Below, in pieces: positions 23,192 to 35,269 of a stretch of 64,000 nucleotides of DNA (the stretch's first letter is position 1; each line of letters opens with the position of its first letter). The translations under genes and the position numbers were made by a program. Source of the stretch: Xylaria sp. FL1777 (lineage: Eukaryota; Ascomycota; Sordariomycetes; Xylariales; Xylariaceae); assembly GCA_022578965.1 (NCBI GenBank), contig MU400677.1, positions 27,436 to 91,435 on the forward strand. Direction: 5' to 3'. The notes below the pieces were generated by a model, which worked only from the letters and a program-made list of their open reading frames with translations, was not told the DNA's origin and did not search any database.

Positions 23192-24492
23192 TGCGAGGAG
23201 TCCTGACTCATAGCAGGGGCGATTGTGCGTTGCTGATGTCATTAGATGTTGGCTTGGGTTGGACCGCGCAACGCTAGAGGAGCAACGGGGGTGAGACAAG
23301 GTGTGTCCATCAATTAGAGTGTGCAAATGTTAAATGAGAGTTGAGCTGAACCAGGAGAGACATAAAGACAGGATGCAGAGGTGAGTGGCTTTGATGAAGA
23401 ACAAGGCGAAACAACCTGGAATATCTACTGTCGCTCCGCAGGATGAGATGATATGGTGCCTCTGGCTGAGCATGACATGATATGCTGACGGACATGGAAA
23501 GCGTTGGTGTTGAGCTTGCTGAACTTTCTGCTTTGGGCTGGTAAACCTTAATGCTGTTGCTGTTTCCAAGTCGGGTTGCGTCTAAGATTATGAGAAGCCT
23601 TGGTAGGTGCGCAACTCTTTCCTTCTTATACATACATACATACATACCTAGGTACATACATGCCTCATAACCTAACATACTTCCACTTTCCAGATTACGT
23701 ACATGAGGTGTTGTACCTACCTATCTTACCTCTCATATCTGCCTCCTAGGTACCTCTATGCAGGTGTGCATACACAGGCAGTATCCATGTATACGTTTGT
23801 ACATCCCTATATACATGTACAGAGGTAGGAGGTTTGGTAGGTACATATTAAGTAGGTAGGCACTTACTTTACAGCACTACGGAAGGGAGGTGATGGGGTG
23901 CAGAAATACCTAGGCTACACGTGGCGATAATGCCAAATTGACACCCATCTCTGTTCGCGTTGCCATACCCATGGTCTATTCGCTTACTTGCGTTCCTTTG
24001 AGATGCATCTGTAGTTTGCTTCAGAAGGAAATTGCCAATTCAAGAGATAGGAAGAAAGAGTTTGGGAATAGGAGCGGGGTTGGGACTGGGATTGGGGTTG
24101 CTAAAAAAGAGATCACCAAAATAGGCAGTAATGAGACTCTTCACCGTTTACCGTCGTTGACGGTGTTCTTGTTGTCGTGCTCCTACATATATCAACCTGA
24201 TCCCAGTGAAAGAAGCGTTGTGTTGGCACTGGAGTGAGCTCCTCTAGCATCTCTCTCTACACCTCCCATGACAACATAACGCATCGCTGAGGCTACTATA
24301 CCCGGGTCAGATTCGTCGTCTCATAGATAGCCAAATAGCTCTATAGTTCTCCTGGACGATGCGATCTGTCTCGCCCCTTTGTGCTCCCATACAGCCTGCT
24401 CTCCCTGATATTACTTCGTGTCATGACTTGCCTCCATACTCATTACTTCGTGCGTTCCTGTTTTCATGCCACCAAGTTGCAGGACTTCGGCC
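23192..24492. other. Upstream region of the chromodomain gene and 3' flank of EB1 gene
   Basis: About 1.3 kb. Long frames on the minus strand at 23310-23678 lack family features and may be 5' leader. Simple-sequence repeats occupy 23628-23860 (separate entry). A plus-strand frame at 23938-24237 shows no recognisable domain. Confidence 0.5.
23628..23860. repeat. CATA and TACCTAGG/TAGGTA simple-sequence region
   Basis: CATA is repeated in tandem (near 23630-23648), followed by interspersed ACCTAGGTAC, ACCTACCTATC, TAGGTAGGT and ACATACATG units. It lies upstream of the chromodomain gene and could affect its promoter, but this is not shown. Confidence 0.7.
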
Positions 24493-25697
24493 TCAGAATG
24501 TCTCCTGGTCATCCAGCGCTTCTCCCTCGGCCGGGATCTCGAAGCCCTCCTCGGTCGAGTATAATATCGCCTGGATCTGCTTGATCAGCCCGTCCTCCTG
24601 CTTATCGAGCTCCGGATCATCCTCTACCGCCTGTTGAATCAACAACTCGATGTCTCGCAGCTTGCTGAAATAGAAGTCCCTCTCGCGCTCGAGCCCCACA
24701 ACCGTCTCCTTAAGCGTGGTATTCTCCTGAAGGAGAGCGGCCGACGCCGCACCGCCGCCCGCACCGGACTTGACGCCTAGGCGAGGACCCGTGGTGGGAG
24801 TTGTACCTCTCCGAGCGGCTGCCGCACTGCCTGTCGTGGCCCGAGCACCTGGGCCTGAGGGAGGCAGGGTACCCCCTTTCCTTCGCGCGACGGCATCGTA
24901 ATCACCACCCGGGAAGTACTGGTCCCAGAACTTCTTGGTCCATTGTAGAAATTCGAGGTTGTCTTGCATCTTGCACTTGGTCAGGGCTTCAACAGGGATA
25001 GGCTTGTCGACATGGTGCTTGGTGAAGGTATCTACAACACGCAAGAGGTGAGCATCAAACATAGGACAAGACAGATCCGGTGACACGAATAGGGCTAAGA
25101 ATGAAAAGTAGAGAGACGGTTCAAGGGGTAAACTGACTTTGTAGGATCTTAAAATTCTGAACGTAGGCCCATTCGCCATTCACGTTGAACTTAACTCGCG
25201 ACATGGGCACATCGAGGAAGATGCTATCGAATACCTGACACAAGGCAGCACTACATTGTAGGCGCGATGAGGTTAGCTGGCTACCCTGGAATCCGGAAAG
25301 CGAAGAGAGTGGGTTCACAGGCCGTTGAGAATGTAGACAGCACTGCGGATTATGAGAAGAAGCGTTGTGCTGAGGCTGGAGGTGAGGCTGACCCTAGGAA
25401 CATCTGGGTTCCTGTGATGTCGTCGTGGTGGGGGAGGGGTAGGGAAAATAAAATGCAGGGGTTCGCGATGATGTTTTTTTTCATACGACTTTATAGCATT
25501 ATTATTGTAGACATTGTTTACTTACCCAGTACCACATTGTTCGACTTTAGTCATGTTGAGCTGTAGAAGGCTGTTGAGCCATGCTACGAGCTCCTGTCTG
25601 CAGACGACCAAAATAGCATTCGTTAGTCGTGTTGGCGTTGCGCGTGTGTGCGTGAGGCACGCTCTCCTTGACCAACTACTTACCGCGACTCTCCCAT
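24493..25697 (-). CDS. mal3: EB1-family microtubule plus-end tracking protein (Mal3/Bim1 orthologue)
   Basis: Four exons (25697-25684, 25597-25526, 25250-25138, 25031-24493) join into 245 codons in perfect phase; introns are 86, 275 and 106 bp, all GT-AG. Exon 1 is only 14 nt and encodes MGES plus part of Arg. The product starts MGESRQELVAWLNSLLQLNM and continues through TKVEQCGTGAALCQVFDSIF, VKFNVNGEWAYVQNFKILQ, FTKHHVDKPIPVEALTKCKM and NLEFLQWTKKFWDQYFPGGD: the N-terminal calponin-homology domain that binds the microtubule lattice near growing ends. A Gly/Ala/Thr/Arg-rich linker follows, then a coiled coil and the EB1 C-terminal motif ERERDFYFSKLRDIELLIQQ (about 175-200), which dimerises and recruits partners. 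The tail ends acidic with ETF rather than the common EEY/F. Length matches filamentous-fungal orthologues. It is intact although the degraded LINE begins about 400 bp upstream of its start. Confidence 0.96.
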
Positions 25698-26100
25698 ATT
25701 TGCCCTCTTCTTTCGTCTCTTGACTGGTCTCCGTAAAGCGAAAGGATTGGTTGTGTGTAGAAGCACAAAAATGGTAAGTGATGCAAGGGCGCCAATGCTG
25801 GGGAGTAGGGTGAAGATATAACAACCGGGAACTTGAAGTGTATTTGTCAAGAAAGAAAAGTAGACAGGCGAAAGAGAGGTTGTGATTGACTGACTGAGAC
25901 TGATAGAGGGACGCTGTCCACTCTTTGACGCTTTTGGTAGCAAGCAGCCTCTAGAAATTGGCTGGGTTGTCGCCCAATCAACCGCCGAGGGCATTACCCA
26001 GCTGGCTAGTATGCGCTACCCAGGAACCACGGTAGGTGGGGTGGCTGCCTCATTTTAGCGTTTAACGAGATCTATCCACAAACCCTGTACCCTGAACATT
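25698..26100. other. EB1 promoter region up to the right-hand AT-rich boundary
   Basis: About 400 bp remain between the EB1 start codon and the AT-rich block. The sequence stays balanced in composition up to about 26.1 kb, where it changes within a few tens of bases to tatata-rich sequence. The promoter must therefore lie within this short space or in the degraded LINE itself. No clear TATA element was identified. Confidence 0.55.
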
Positions 26101-27789
26101 GGCAGATAGCATATATACATATATATACTTAATATATCACAAAAGAATAAAGAGGAGATATAAATATGTTAAAACAAGCAATATATATTATCTTTTTAAG
26201 TGGTGTTTTATTAATCTTTATTTATTTAGTATTTTGTACTTTTTATATATTTAAGAAAATCTTTATATTATTATGTTAATTAAGCTTATATATTTTATTT
26301 TAAGTGCTTTAAACTAAAATAGTTTTTATGTTTATACTTTTTTAGCTATATTACTTTTTTATTAATTATAACTTTTTTTACTTTTTTTAATATAAACTTG
26401 GAATTTTAATTTAAAGTAACTATATTAATTTTTTTGCTTATGTTTTTATTTAAAAAATAATAAACTATAATTTATTTATATAATAACTTTAAATTTGTTT
26501 AAAGTTATACTTAATTAATTAATTATTATATTTTATATATAGTTATATTTTTTTTGTATTTTTTTAATGCTTAGTTTTTATTATATTATATATTATAGAT
26601 TTTTTAACTATTATTATTATTATTAATAACTTGCTATGCTACTTTATAGCATAGTTTTTATACTTATGTACTTATAAGTAAAACTATATAAAAGCTAAAT
26701 AAAAACCTTATATAATAATATTTATGCTGCTATTTTAAAGTTCTTTTATTTTATAATAACTAGTTTTTATTAACTAGTTTATTAAACAAAAAGTAATAGT
26801 TAAAAAGCAGAAAAACTTTTTTTAAAGCTTTTAAACTTTTTGCTTTTTTTGCTAGTTTTTTTTTTATTTTCTGCTTTTTTTTTTCTTTTTTTATTTCCTT
26901 TTATTTTAACTGCTTTATTATATATTGCTATTTTATTAATAATAAATAGCTATTTTGTAATATTATTTATAGCTATAAGCTTTTTTATAGCTAGTTATAA
27001 GTTTTTATTAGTTTATAATAATTTAGCTATAAAGCTTTTTTATAGCTGCTTTTTTTTGTTTTTTAATAAGTTATAACATAAAACTATATGCTAAAAAGTT
27101 TTTTTTTTTTTATATATTTATAAAAAGGCGTAAAAAAATTTAAAACTTTTTTTTTATGTAAAAATGCTTTTAGCTTTATTTTTTTAATATATATTTGCAT
27201 TATTATAGCTGCTTTATGTTTTAGTAATTTATTATACTTTTTAAAAGTTTTATTTTTATTAAGCTTTTGTTTAATTATTGTTAAATAATTATTGCTTGTT
27301 TTAGTTTAACTTTATTTGCTTATTTTTTTTTTAATATAATTTTAGGTTTTTTTTTTTTTAACTATTTTTTTTATTAAAAGTTTAAAGCTAGCATTAAATT
27401 TTTTTTAGCTATACTTTTATTATTATTTATAAGTTTGCTTTTTATTTAGTTTTTAGCTTTTTAAGCTTTTGTGTTTTAAATAAAAGTTTTAATTTTTTTT
27501 GTTGTTTTTTAAATTAACTTTTAAACTGCTAAGCTTTTTATATAATATTTATAAGCTGCTATTTTATTACTAAAATACAAATTAATAAAAAAAAATTTTA
27601 TTTTAGTTTTTAAATGCTTTATTTTAGTTGCTTTAAAAGCTTTAGCTATATATTTAAAATATTTATTTTAAGTTATTACTAGTAAATTAATAATACTTTT
27701 TGCTTTATTTTTTTTAAAGTTTTTATATTAAGTTATTATATTATAAACTAAAATATTTTATATTATTATAATATATATTTGCTTTGCTT

Positions 27790-28160
27790 TTATTATGCTA
27801 TTATTTTATATAAAGTTTTATAACTTAATTATTATATATAATTAAATGCTTAGTTTTTTTGTAAGCTTTACTAAATGTTTTTTTTATTTTATGTTTTTAT
27901 TAAACTATATTTTTAAAAATTTTACGTTATTTTTTAAATGTACTATTATATTAAAAAAGTATACTATTTATATAAGTGCTGTTTTATTGCTAAAAAAATA
28001 TATTAATTTGCTTTTTTGTAATATAAACTTTATTTTATGTTGTTTTGCTTAGCTTTTATACGTTTTTTATACTACTTTTAAAGTTTTATAATTTTGTTTT
28101 ATATTTAAGTTTGCTATAATAAAGTTAATATTATTAGTAAAGCTAACTATTATTAGCTTT
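27790..28160 (-). pseudogene. LINE reverse transcriptase relic
   Basis: Reading the minus strand from about 28147 gives VSFTNNINFIIANLN, which matches the F-x-D-D active-site block of fungal Tad1-like reverse transcriptases with both Asp codons changed to Asn by G-to-A. About 60 codons further on come KFILQKSKLIYF and FLKI*FNKNI, corresponding to the post-active-site blocks of the family. The remainder of ORF2 can be followed only patchily. Confidence 0.72.
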
Positions 28161-30879
28161 TAATACATAATAAAATTATTATAAAATATTAAAATATATA
28201 AAAAAAAAAAAAGAAATAAAAGCAAAAACTTTTAAAAAACTTTAATTTTTAGCGCTATTAGCTAAAATATTGCTTTATTAAAGCAAAAATATATTATATA
28301 ATTTAATATAAAAAAGTTTACTTATATAATTATTTAAAAAAAAAAGCTTTTTTATTGCAAAATATATATTATTTTTTTTATTAATAGTATTAAAAGCTTT
28401 TATAATATTTAGCTATAATAAAAACGCTATACTTTTTTTATTAATTGCTTTTTTTGTTATTTTTAATATTAGTTTAATAGCTACGTTTATTAATTTATTT
28501 TGTTTATTGCTTATTTAATTATTTAATAAAAAACTTTTTTGTTTAGTTATTTTTATTATATAATAATATAGTTTTTTTTTTAGTACTTTTTTTATTATAT
28601 AAATAAATATAATAAAGTGCTACTTTTTAGCTGTTTTTTTAGTTTTTTTAACTTTTTAAGTTTAAATATAACTATTATTTTTGCTTGCTTAAATTACATT
28701 AAATAATACTTTAATAAAAAGCTAGCAATATATAATATTGTTATTTTTTTTACTAAAGCAAGTTTATAAGCTTTAAAAAAACTATTAAGTAATAAATTAT
28801 TTTTTAGTACTTTTTATAGCACTAATTTTTATATTAATAATATTATGTTTTTTTTTATATTAATATTAATTATAAACTTTTAATAGTTATTATAAATTAA
28901 GTTTTTTTTAAATATATTAAATAAGTTTGCTAATAATGCAAAAAAAAAGCGTTTTATTAATAAAGCTGTTTTTTTTTTTTAAAAATATTAGCAAAAAACA
29001 GCTTATTTTTTGTTTGTTTTAGCAATAAAATTATAATAACTTTTAAAGCTAACTTATAAGCAAACTTTATTTATTTAGCTAAGCTTTATAATAATTTAAA
29101 ATTTTTAAATGTTTTTATAAATGCTTATTTTTAGCTGCATTTTTGCGTTTTTTTTACTTTATTATTAAAAGCTTTTTTTTTTTTTAAAAAGCTTGCTATA
29201 TTACTTTAGTTCTTTTGCTTTAAAATTTATAGTACGCTTGTTTTGCTTTTTTTTCTGTTTTAATTATTTTTAAAAACTATTAAAATAATATTTAATGTTT
29301 CTTTTTTATAGTTTTTTTAAGCGTTGTTTTATTTGCTATTTTTATTAGTTATTAAATTAAAAAGTTAAAAGCATTATTTAGTTTGCTAAGTATATATAAT
29401 ATATACATTTTTGTAATAATAGCTTTTGCTTTTATAGCTATTTTATTTTTGTTTAATTTAAGTTAATTTTATTTTTTTGTTTTTTTTTTAAATATTTTTG
29501 TAAAGCTGCTTTTAAATTAATTATAACTTTTAGTGCTTTATAATTAAAATTTAGCTACTTTAAGTTCTTTTAATAAGTAATAACTAAATTATTAAACATT
29601 TATACTAAGTTTATTATTAAGCTTTTTTATTTATGCTTTATTTTAATTATTTTTTTTTAAAAAATAGTTAGCATAAAATCTTATTATATAAGAAACTTAA
29701 GCAGTTTATTTACTTTTTAGCTTTTTTTGCTTTTTAAGTTTTATAATAAATAATAAAAGTTAAAATTACTTATAAATATATAGCGTTTTTTTAGCTTGCT
29801 TGCTTTATATATTTTTTAAATTAAACTACGCTAAACTGTTTTTTTTTAATTTAGCAAATATATTAATTATAAAGTTACTATTAAGTTATTATTCTTTATT
29901 ATAATTTTTATTTAGTTTTTATTAGCATTTTTTACTAGCATTTTTATTGCAATTTTTTTATTTATATATAATATAGCTTTGCTTTTTAATTAAATAACTT
30001 AATAGCTATTATTATTAAAGCAATATATATTGCTATATTTATTAATTATTAGCTTTTAAACTGCTATATAATTAAAACTGTTGTTTTATAATATATATAT
30101 TACGTTGTTTTTAAATTTTATAATGTTTTAAAAAGCAATATTATATATTATTAAATTAATAAAAATAAGTTTTTGCTTATATTATTAGTTTGCTGTTTTT
30201 TTGCTAGTAATTTTTTTTATTTAGCTTTATAAATATTAATACTATTAATATTTTTAAACTATTTTTATTTATTTTTTTGCTTATTATTGCTACTTTTTTA
30301 GTACTTTAAAAGCTTTTAAATTATAATATATATATTACTTTTACTTTGTTTTTTTATTTAATTCTTTTTTAATAAGCTTTATTTTATATTACGTATATTT
30401 TTTTATAATTTATATATTTTTGCTTTACTTTTTGCGTTTTTATTAAGCAGCTTTTTTTATTTTTTTAATGCTTTAAAGCTAAACAATAGCTATATTTTAA
30501 ATTTTTATAGCAATATTTAGCTATATATTTATATTTATAGCAATTAAAGCACTATATAACTTTAAGCTTTATAGCAAAAAATTTATAATTAAATAATTAA
30601 GCTTTTTATAAAAAGCTATTTTTATATATTATTTTAGCTATTATAATATTGCTTATATATAATAATATTAATATAAATTTAGCTTTTGCGTTTTTAAATA
30701 GCATTTTTTTACATTTTATAACTTTAAAGTATTTATTACGTAATAGCTATAGTAAGTTTTTATTTAAGTATATTGCTTTAATGCGTTTTGCTAAAATGCT
30801 TTTTATTATTAGCGCTGCTTTTTTTTGTTATACTTTTAACTTTTTTTTAAAAGCTTTTATAATTTACTTTTTTTTTTAG

Positions 30880-31140
30880 TTTTTTAAAGCATTGCTTTTT
30901 TAAAAATAATTACTATATTTTTGCTATATAACTTTTTAGCAGCAATTATATTATTACTTATAAGTGCTATATTTACTGCTTTAATAATATTAGCTAATAT
31001 TTTGTTTTTAAAATTGTTAGTTTGTTTTTTAACTTTAATTAGCATTTTTTTGTTTTGTTTAAATAATACTGCTTTATTATTGCAAGCTAGCTATAAAGCT
31101 ATTATTTATGCTTAAAATTTTAACATGTTTACATTTAATA
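30880..31140 (-). pseudogene. LINE ORF1 (gag-like) relic
   Basis: The minus strand reads ILANIIKAVNIALISNNI and AAKKLYSKNIVIIFKKA near 30.90-31.02 kb. This matches the region of fungal Tad1-type ORF1 proteins that carries an IxAAxxLxSxDIVxxF pattern. It lies upstream (in minus orientation) of the reverse transcriptase block, as expected. Confidence 0.6.
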
Positions 31141-31897
31141 AAGTTTATTAAAAAAGTTTTTAAACAGTATTTTTAACGCTTTTTTAGTTAGCTTTTATAG
31201 CAGCATTTAAATTATAGCAAGTTATAAATATATTAAGGTTATTTTTGTTATTAAGCTTTATATTTTGCTAACTTTTTTGGGCTTTTTTTAACGTATATAT
31301 TATTTGCGCTTTTTTTGCGTTTTTTTAAAAAGAGATTTTTTTTGCTATTTTTTTTTATTAATAGCTATAGTACTAGTTTTATAATTTTATTAATTATTTT
31401 TTATACATTAAAAAGTTCGTTAGTTTTATGTTTTTTGTTAAAACGCTGCTATATTATAATTATATTGCTAATAAGTTTTAGTAGTATATTAGTTGCATTT
31501 TTAACAAATAAATTATTTAATACTATTTTTTCGTTTTTTATTATATTTGCACTCCGCAAATAAAATGCAACTTACTTAATAAATAAAAGTTGCTATGCTA
31601 ATTTTAGCAATTTTAATTATTTAATAATTAGGCTTAAACTTATAAAGTTATAGTTAAGTGTAAAGAATTTAAAAAAGGTCCTAAATTTTTTAACTAAAAT
31701 ATTGTTTTTTTTATTATTGTTTTTTTTTGCAATTATTTTGCTTATTTATATAGTTTATTATACTAGCGTTTATATTACTTTTTATATTTAAATTAACTAA
31801 TTTTTTTAATACTATTTTTATTGCTTTTAACTTTAAAAATAATTTTAATTATAAAAACAATAACTTAAACAAGAAATTTAATTTTATATGTGTAATA

Positions 31898-31926
31898 GAC
31901 CTGTTATATACTAATATAACGGGTTT
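31898..31926. repeat. LTR-terminal inverted repeat, 12-bp arms
   Basis: Near the outer end of every A/B-family LTR is a palindrome with arms AACCTGTTATAT and ATATAACAGGTT around a 4-nt centre ATTA, perfect in LTR copies near 53524 and 60735. In this copy the outer bases are GACCTG and ACGGGT. In the copy at 63380 both arms have gained C-to-T type changes. Confidence 0.75.
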
Positions 31927-32184
31927 GCCTTTGGGGTCTTGATTTGCAAGTAATAATAGGATTTTTAACGGTGGTTCGTTAAGGAGGTTTTCAGGGTACT
32001 TTTATTACTATGCATTAATAAAGGTTTTAAAGAATTAAAAGTAATAAATATATTAATATTTAGCAGTTATAAAAAATTAATAGCTAAAAAACTAGAACTA
32101 AATAAATAACTAAATATAAAAAGTATATAATTATATAAATAAAGAAAAAGTAGAAAAAATAGTAATTTTTTTTAAATTATTGTA

Positions 32185-32285
32185 AGTTTAATAAGCATTA
32201 AATTATTATAAGCTTAGTAAGCTTTAAATTATTATAAGCTTAATAAGCTTTAAATTATTATAAGCTTAATAAGCTAAATAAATTA
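32185..32285. repeat. 26-bp tandem repeat inside the LTR
   Basis: About three head-to-tail copies of a unit of the type ATAAGCTTAGTAAGCTTTAA plus six A/T bases. The same array occurs at the matching place in the other three LTRs (near 53817-53912, 61015-61112 and 63660-63765), so it was part of the LTR before the copies separated. Confidence 0.8.
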
Positions 32286-32462
32286 TTATGTAATTTTAGC
32301 TTTAGTTAGCAAAAAAAAAAATATAAAATATATATAAAAGCATTAAGCTATTTTAAAAGCTACTTTAGTGCTAATTTTATAATATTATTTTTTTTTTTTA
32401 AAATTATTGTTTTAATAATTTTTTGTAAGTATTTTTTTTTCTTTTTTTTTCTTATATATTAT

Positions 32463-33000
32463 AATGTTAAAACGCATTAAAAAAACTAACTGCTTATTTA
32501 AAACAAAACAAAAATTTGTTTTTGCTTTTTTTATTAATTTTATTAGCTATAAAGTTATATTTTATTTTTGCTACTTTAATTAATTATTAATATATAAAAT
32601 AATAAATAATATATTTTATTGTTTTAAATGCGTACGTATTAGTTGCTTTTGTAATAAATTAAAAGTTTTAATTAACTTAATTAATAATATAGTTTTTAAA
32701 TATTATTGTTTTAAAAAAAAAAAAAAGTAAGCAAAACAATAGCTATTTTTAGTTTAAAAAAAATTAAAACGAGCTTAAAATAGCTTTAACTTTATTTTAA
32801 GCAAGTTAGCTTAGCTTTATATACAAAAATGTTTTTTAAAAGCAAAAAGTGTTAAAATAGTTTAATAAAAGCTTTAATTTTTAAATAAACTAAACAAAAT
32901 AAAACGCATTAAAAAAAAACAAAAAGCGCTAGCAAAAAAGCAAAAATAATAAAAAAAGCAAGCTAAAATAGCACAAACTGCTTTATTTAAGTTTAATTAA
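32463..33000 (+). pseudogene. Antisense reading frame inside element A: Cys-pair plus charged-helix protein relic
   Basis: Just inside the 3' LTR, on the strand opposite to pol, a frame opens with ATG at about 32465 and can be followed for some 175 codons with only scattered stops, ending ALFKFN and a stop near 32998. It contains Cys pairs in YFCYFN and CFKCVRISCFCN, followed by FKYYCFKKKKK and a long Lys/Gln/Ala-rich helix with KKKQKALAKKQK. The same frame is present in copy B (54097-54650). Similar small Cys-pair plus coiled-coil proteins are predicted in many fungal genomes; I know no assigned function. Confidence 0.55.
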
Positions 33001-35269
33001 AACTTTTTAAGCGTTTTCTTTAAAGTTAACTTTTTTTTTTTAGTTTTAAGCAATTAAAATATTAACAATAAAACTAATTTATAATTACTTTAGTAGTTTT
33101 TAAGTGTTTTTTAAGTTTTTAAATATTATTAATATATAAATATTCTTTTTATTTAATAAAATACTTTAGGTTATTATTGTTTTAACAAAAATTTAGTATA
33201 TTTTTAACTTTATAAACGTTTTAATTTGTTTTTATTTTTAGTTATGTTTTAATAAATATTTTAATAAGTGCTAATTTTAATAAAAAAATATAAAAAATAA
33301 AATAAATTTATATATTTTTTAATAATAATAGTTTATAGTTAATAAATAAAATAACTTTTTTAATTTTAAAAAAGCTAAGTTTTTTAAATTTTAATTTATT
33401 GCTTAGTTATTTTGTTTTAATTTAAAAGATATTAATGTTTATATTTTATTTTTATTATAATAAATAAACTTTGTTTTTTTTTTTAAAAGTTAGTTCTTTA
33501 GTTTGTTTTTTATTATAATATATTAACATTTATTATTATAAAAATTAAAAGCATAATTATAGTTTAGCTTATAACGTTTTAATTTTTATTGCAATAATTT
33601 TTGCTTAAAGTATTATAGTTAAAATAATAAGTACTTTTATTAATGTTTTTTTTTATTTTTTAATAGTTGCTTGCTATTTATAAATAGCTTTATGCAAAAA
33701 TATGTTTATATTTTTGTTTATTAATATATTATATAAAATTTATGCTATTAATAATAATTTTACTTAATTGTTTTATTAATAATTAATATAACTTTATAAA
33801 TATTGTTTTAATATTTAGTTTAGTTTTTTTATTTGTTTATTTATTTATAAATAATAAGCAGTTAAAAACTTTAGTTTAATACTAATAAGTTTAAAAAAGC
33901 TAGTTTTAAACTTAAAAGTAAATAATTTATTTTAGTTTAAAATAATTTTTTTTAGTAGCTTATGCTTATTTAAATATTAGCATATAAAAACATATATAAA
34001 TTATTTAGCTATTATATTTCTTTTAAACAATAAAAAATAAGCATATTTAATAAGTTTATTAATAATAACTTATATTTTATTATATTATATTTTTATAACT
34101 AAATTAATTAATAAAAATAATATTATAATAAAATTTTAAGTAATAATATATTATATTTATTTAAGTATTTATATAAGTTATAATAATTTATAAAGCTTAT
34201 ATTAAGCTGCTTTAGTTTTATTATAAATATTGCACTTTTTTATAATAAATTTAACTATGTTTTATAGTTTTAGAAAATTATACTTTTTTTATAATTATTA
34301 AACTGTTTTTATTGCTTTTTAGTATTTATATAATAAGTATTTATAGAATTTTTTAATAAACTTATTTCGTAAAAATTTTAATAAATAAACTTTATGTTTA
34401 TATATTAGCTTATTATTTTTTAATTTTTTATACTTTTATAGTTATACTAACTTTTTTAAGTTATAAGCTTATTATAACTATATATTTATAAAGTTTTTAA
34501 GTATAACTTTAATTTTTAAGCTTTTATTTCTTTAAAAATATAATATTTAAATGTTTTTTTTTAAAACTTTAAATTCTTTTTAACTTTATTAACTAAATAT
34601 GTTTGCTTAAATGTTTTCTTTTTTTTTAATATAACATATTTTAAAGTTAAACTTAAAAAAAAAACTATTTAATTTTTATGTTATTTAATAATTTTTTATA
34701 TAGTTATAAATTTTATTAAGTTTTAATAATTTAAATAAATTTTAATTAGCTTTATAGTTTTTATAAAAAATAGTTTTTATTTTTTAAGTGCTATAATAAT
34801 TGCAAGCAGTTTTTTATTATATATAAAATATTATAATGCTATATTTTATAATGCTTTAAAATAATAAGCTACTAAGTGCTATTTTTTGTTGTTTTTTAAT
34901 TGTTTTAAAACTTCTGTAATTATATTATTTAAAGCATCTATTTTTAGTTTTTTTTTTTTTTATAAATTAAGTAGTTTAACCATAAAATTAAAAATAACTT
35001 TTAGTTTTAGTTTTTTAAAAGCTTTTTAAGCTTTCTTTAAAATTAAAAAGGATTTTTCTTTATATTTTTTTTTTGTATACTTTATAAAGTAAAATGCTAT
35101 TTTTTTAAAGTTTTAAATTAATATTTAAACATAGTTTAAAAATTTTAATGCTTGTTATATATTTATAATAATAGCTAAATTAAATATTTTTTAGTTTTAT
35201 ACTATATTAATTTTTAACTATTAAATTTATATTTATTTTAAAATAATTATAAATTTTAAAAAGTTAATT

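Larger units (their letters stand above)
26101..31890 (-). mobile_element. RIP-degraded non-LTR retrotransposon (Tad1-like LINE) relic
   Basis: The minus strand shows LINE-like content in the right order: an ORF1-like block near 30.9-31.1 kb upstream, and a reverse transcriptase active-site block near 28.1 kb downstream, with the 3' end of the element towards the EB1 gene. Every frame is full of stops. The 3' end carries no clear poly(A), so it may be truncated. The 5' side is interrupted at 31890 by the ATATG-flanked insertion of element A, and the sequence after 63866 is then its continuation. Family assignment is by motif resemblance. Confidence 0.68.
31891..32384 (-). repeat. LTR of element A (3' LTR in element orientation)
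   Basis: Begins TG and ends TA (CA before mutation). It is aligned end to end with the three other LTR copies. The first ~110 bp keep runs such as TTTGGGG and AACGGTGG that are mutated in the other copies, so this copy is visibly less damaged at its outer end. Confidence 0.88.

Noticed and set aside
21829..23277. Additional frames inside the chromodomain gene on both strands
   Set aside because: They are shadows of the 455-codon main exon, which has clear composition and repeat structure.
26840..31563. Several plus-strand open frames encoding very hydrophobic, Phe/Leu/Ile-rich peptides
   Set aside because: AT-only sequence read on the strand opposite a LINE yields Phe, Leu, Ile and Lys codons by default. 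The meaningful motifs are on the minus strand, so these are not membrane proteins.
32185..32285. Possible CRISPR-like array
   Set aside because: The units are contiguous tandem repeats without spacers, located in a eukaryotic LTR.
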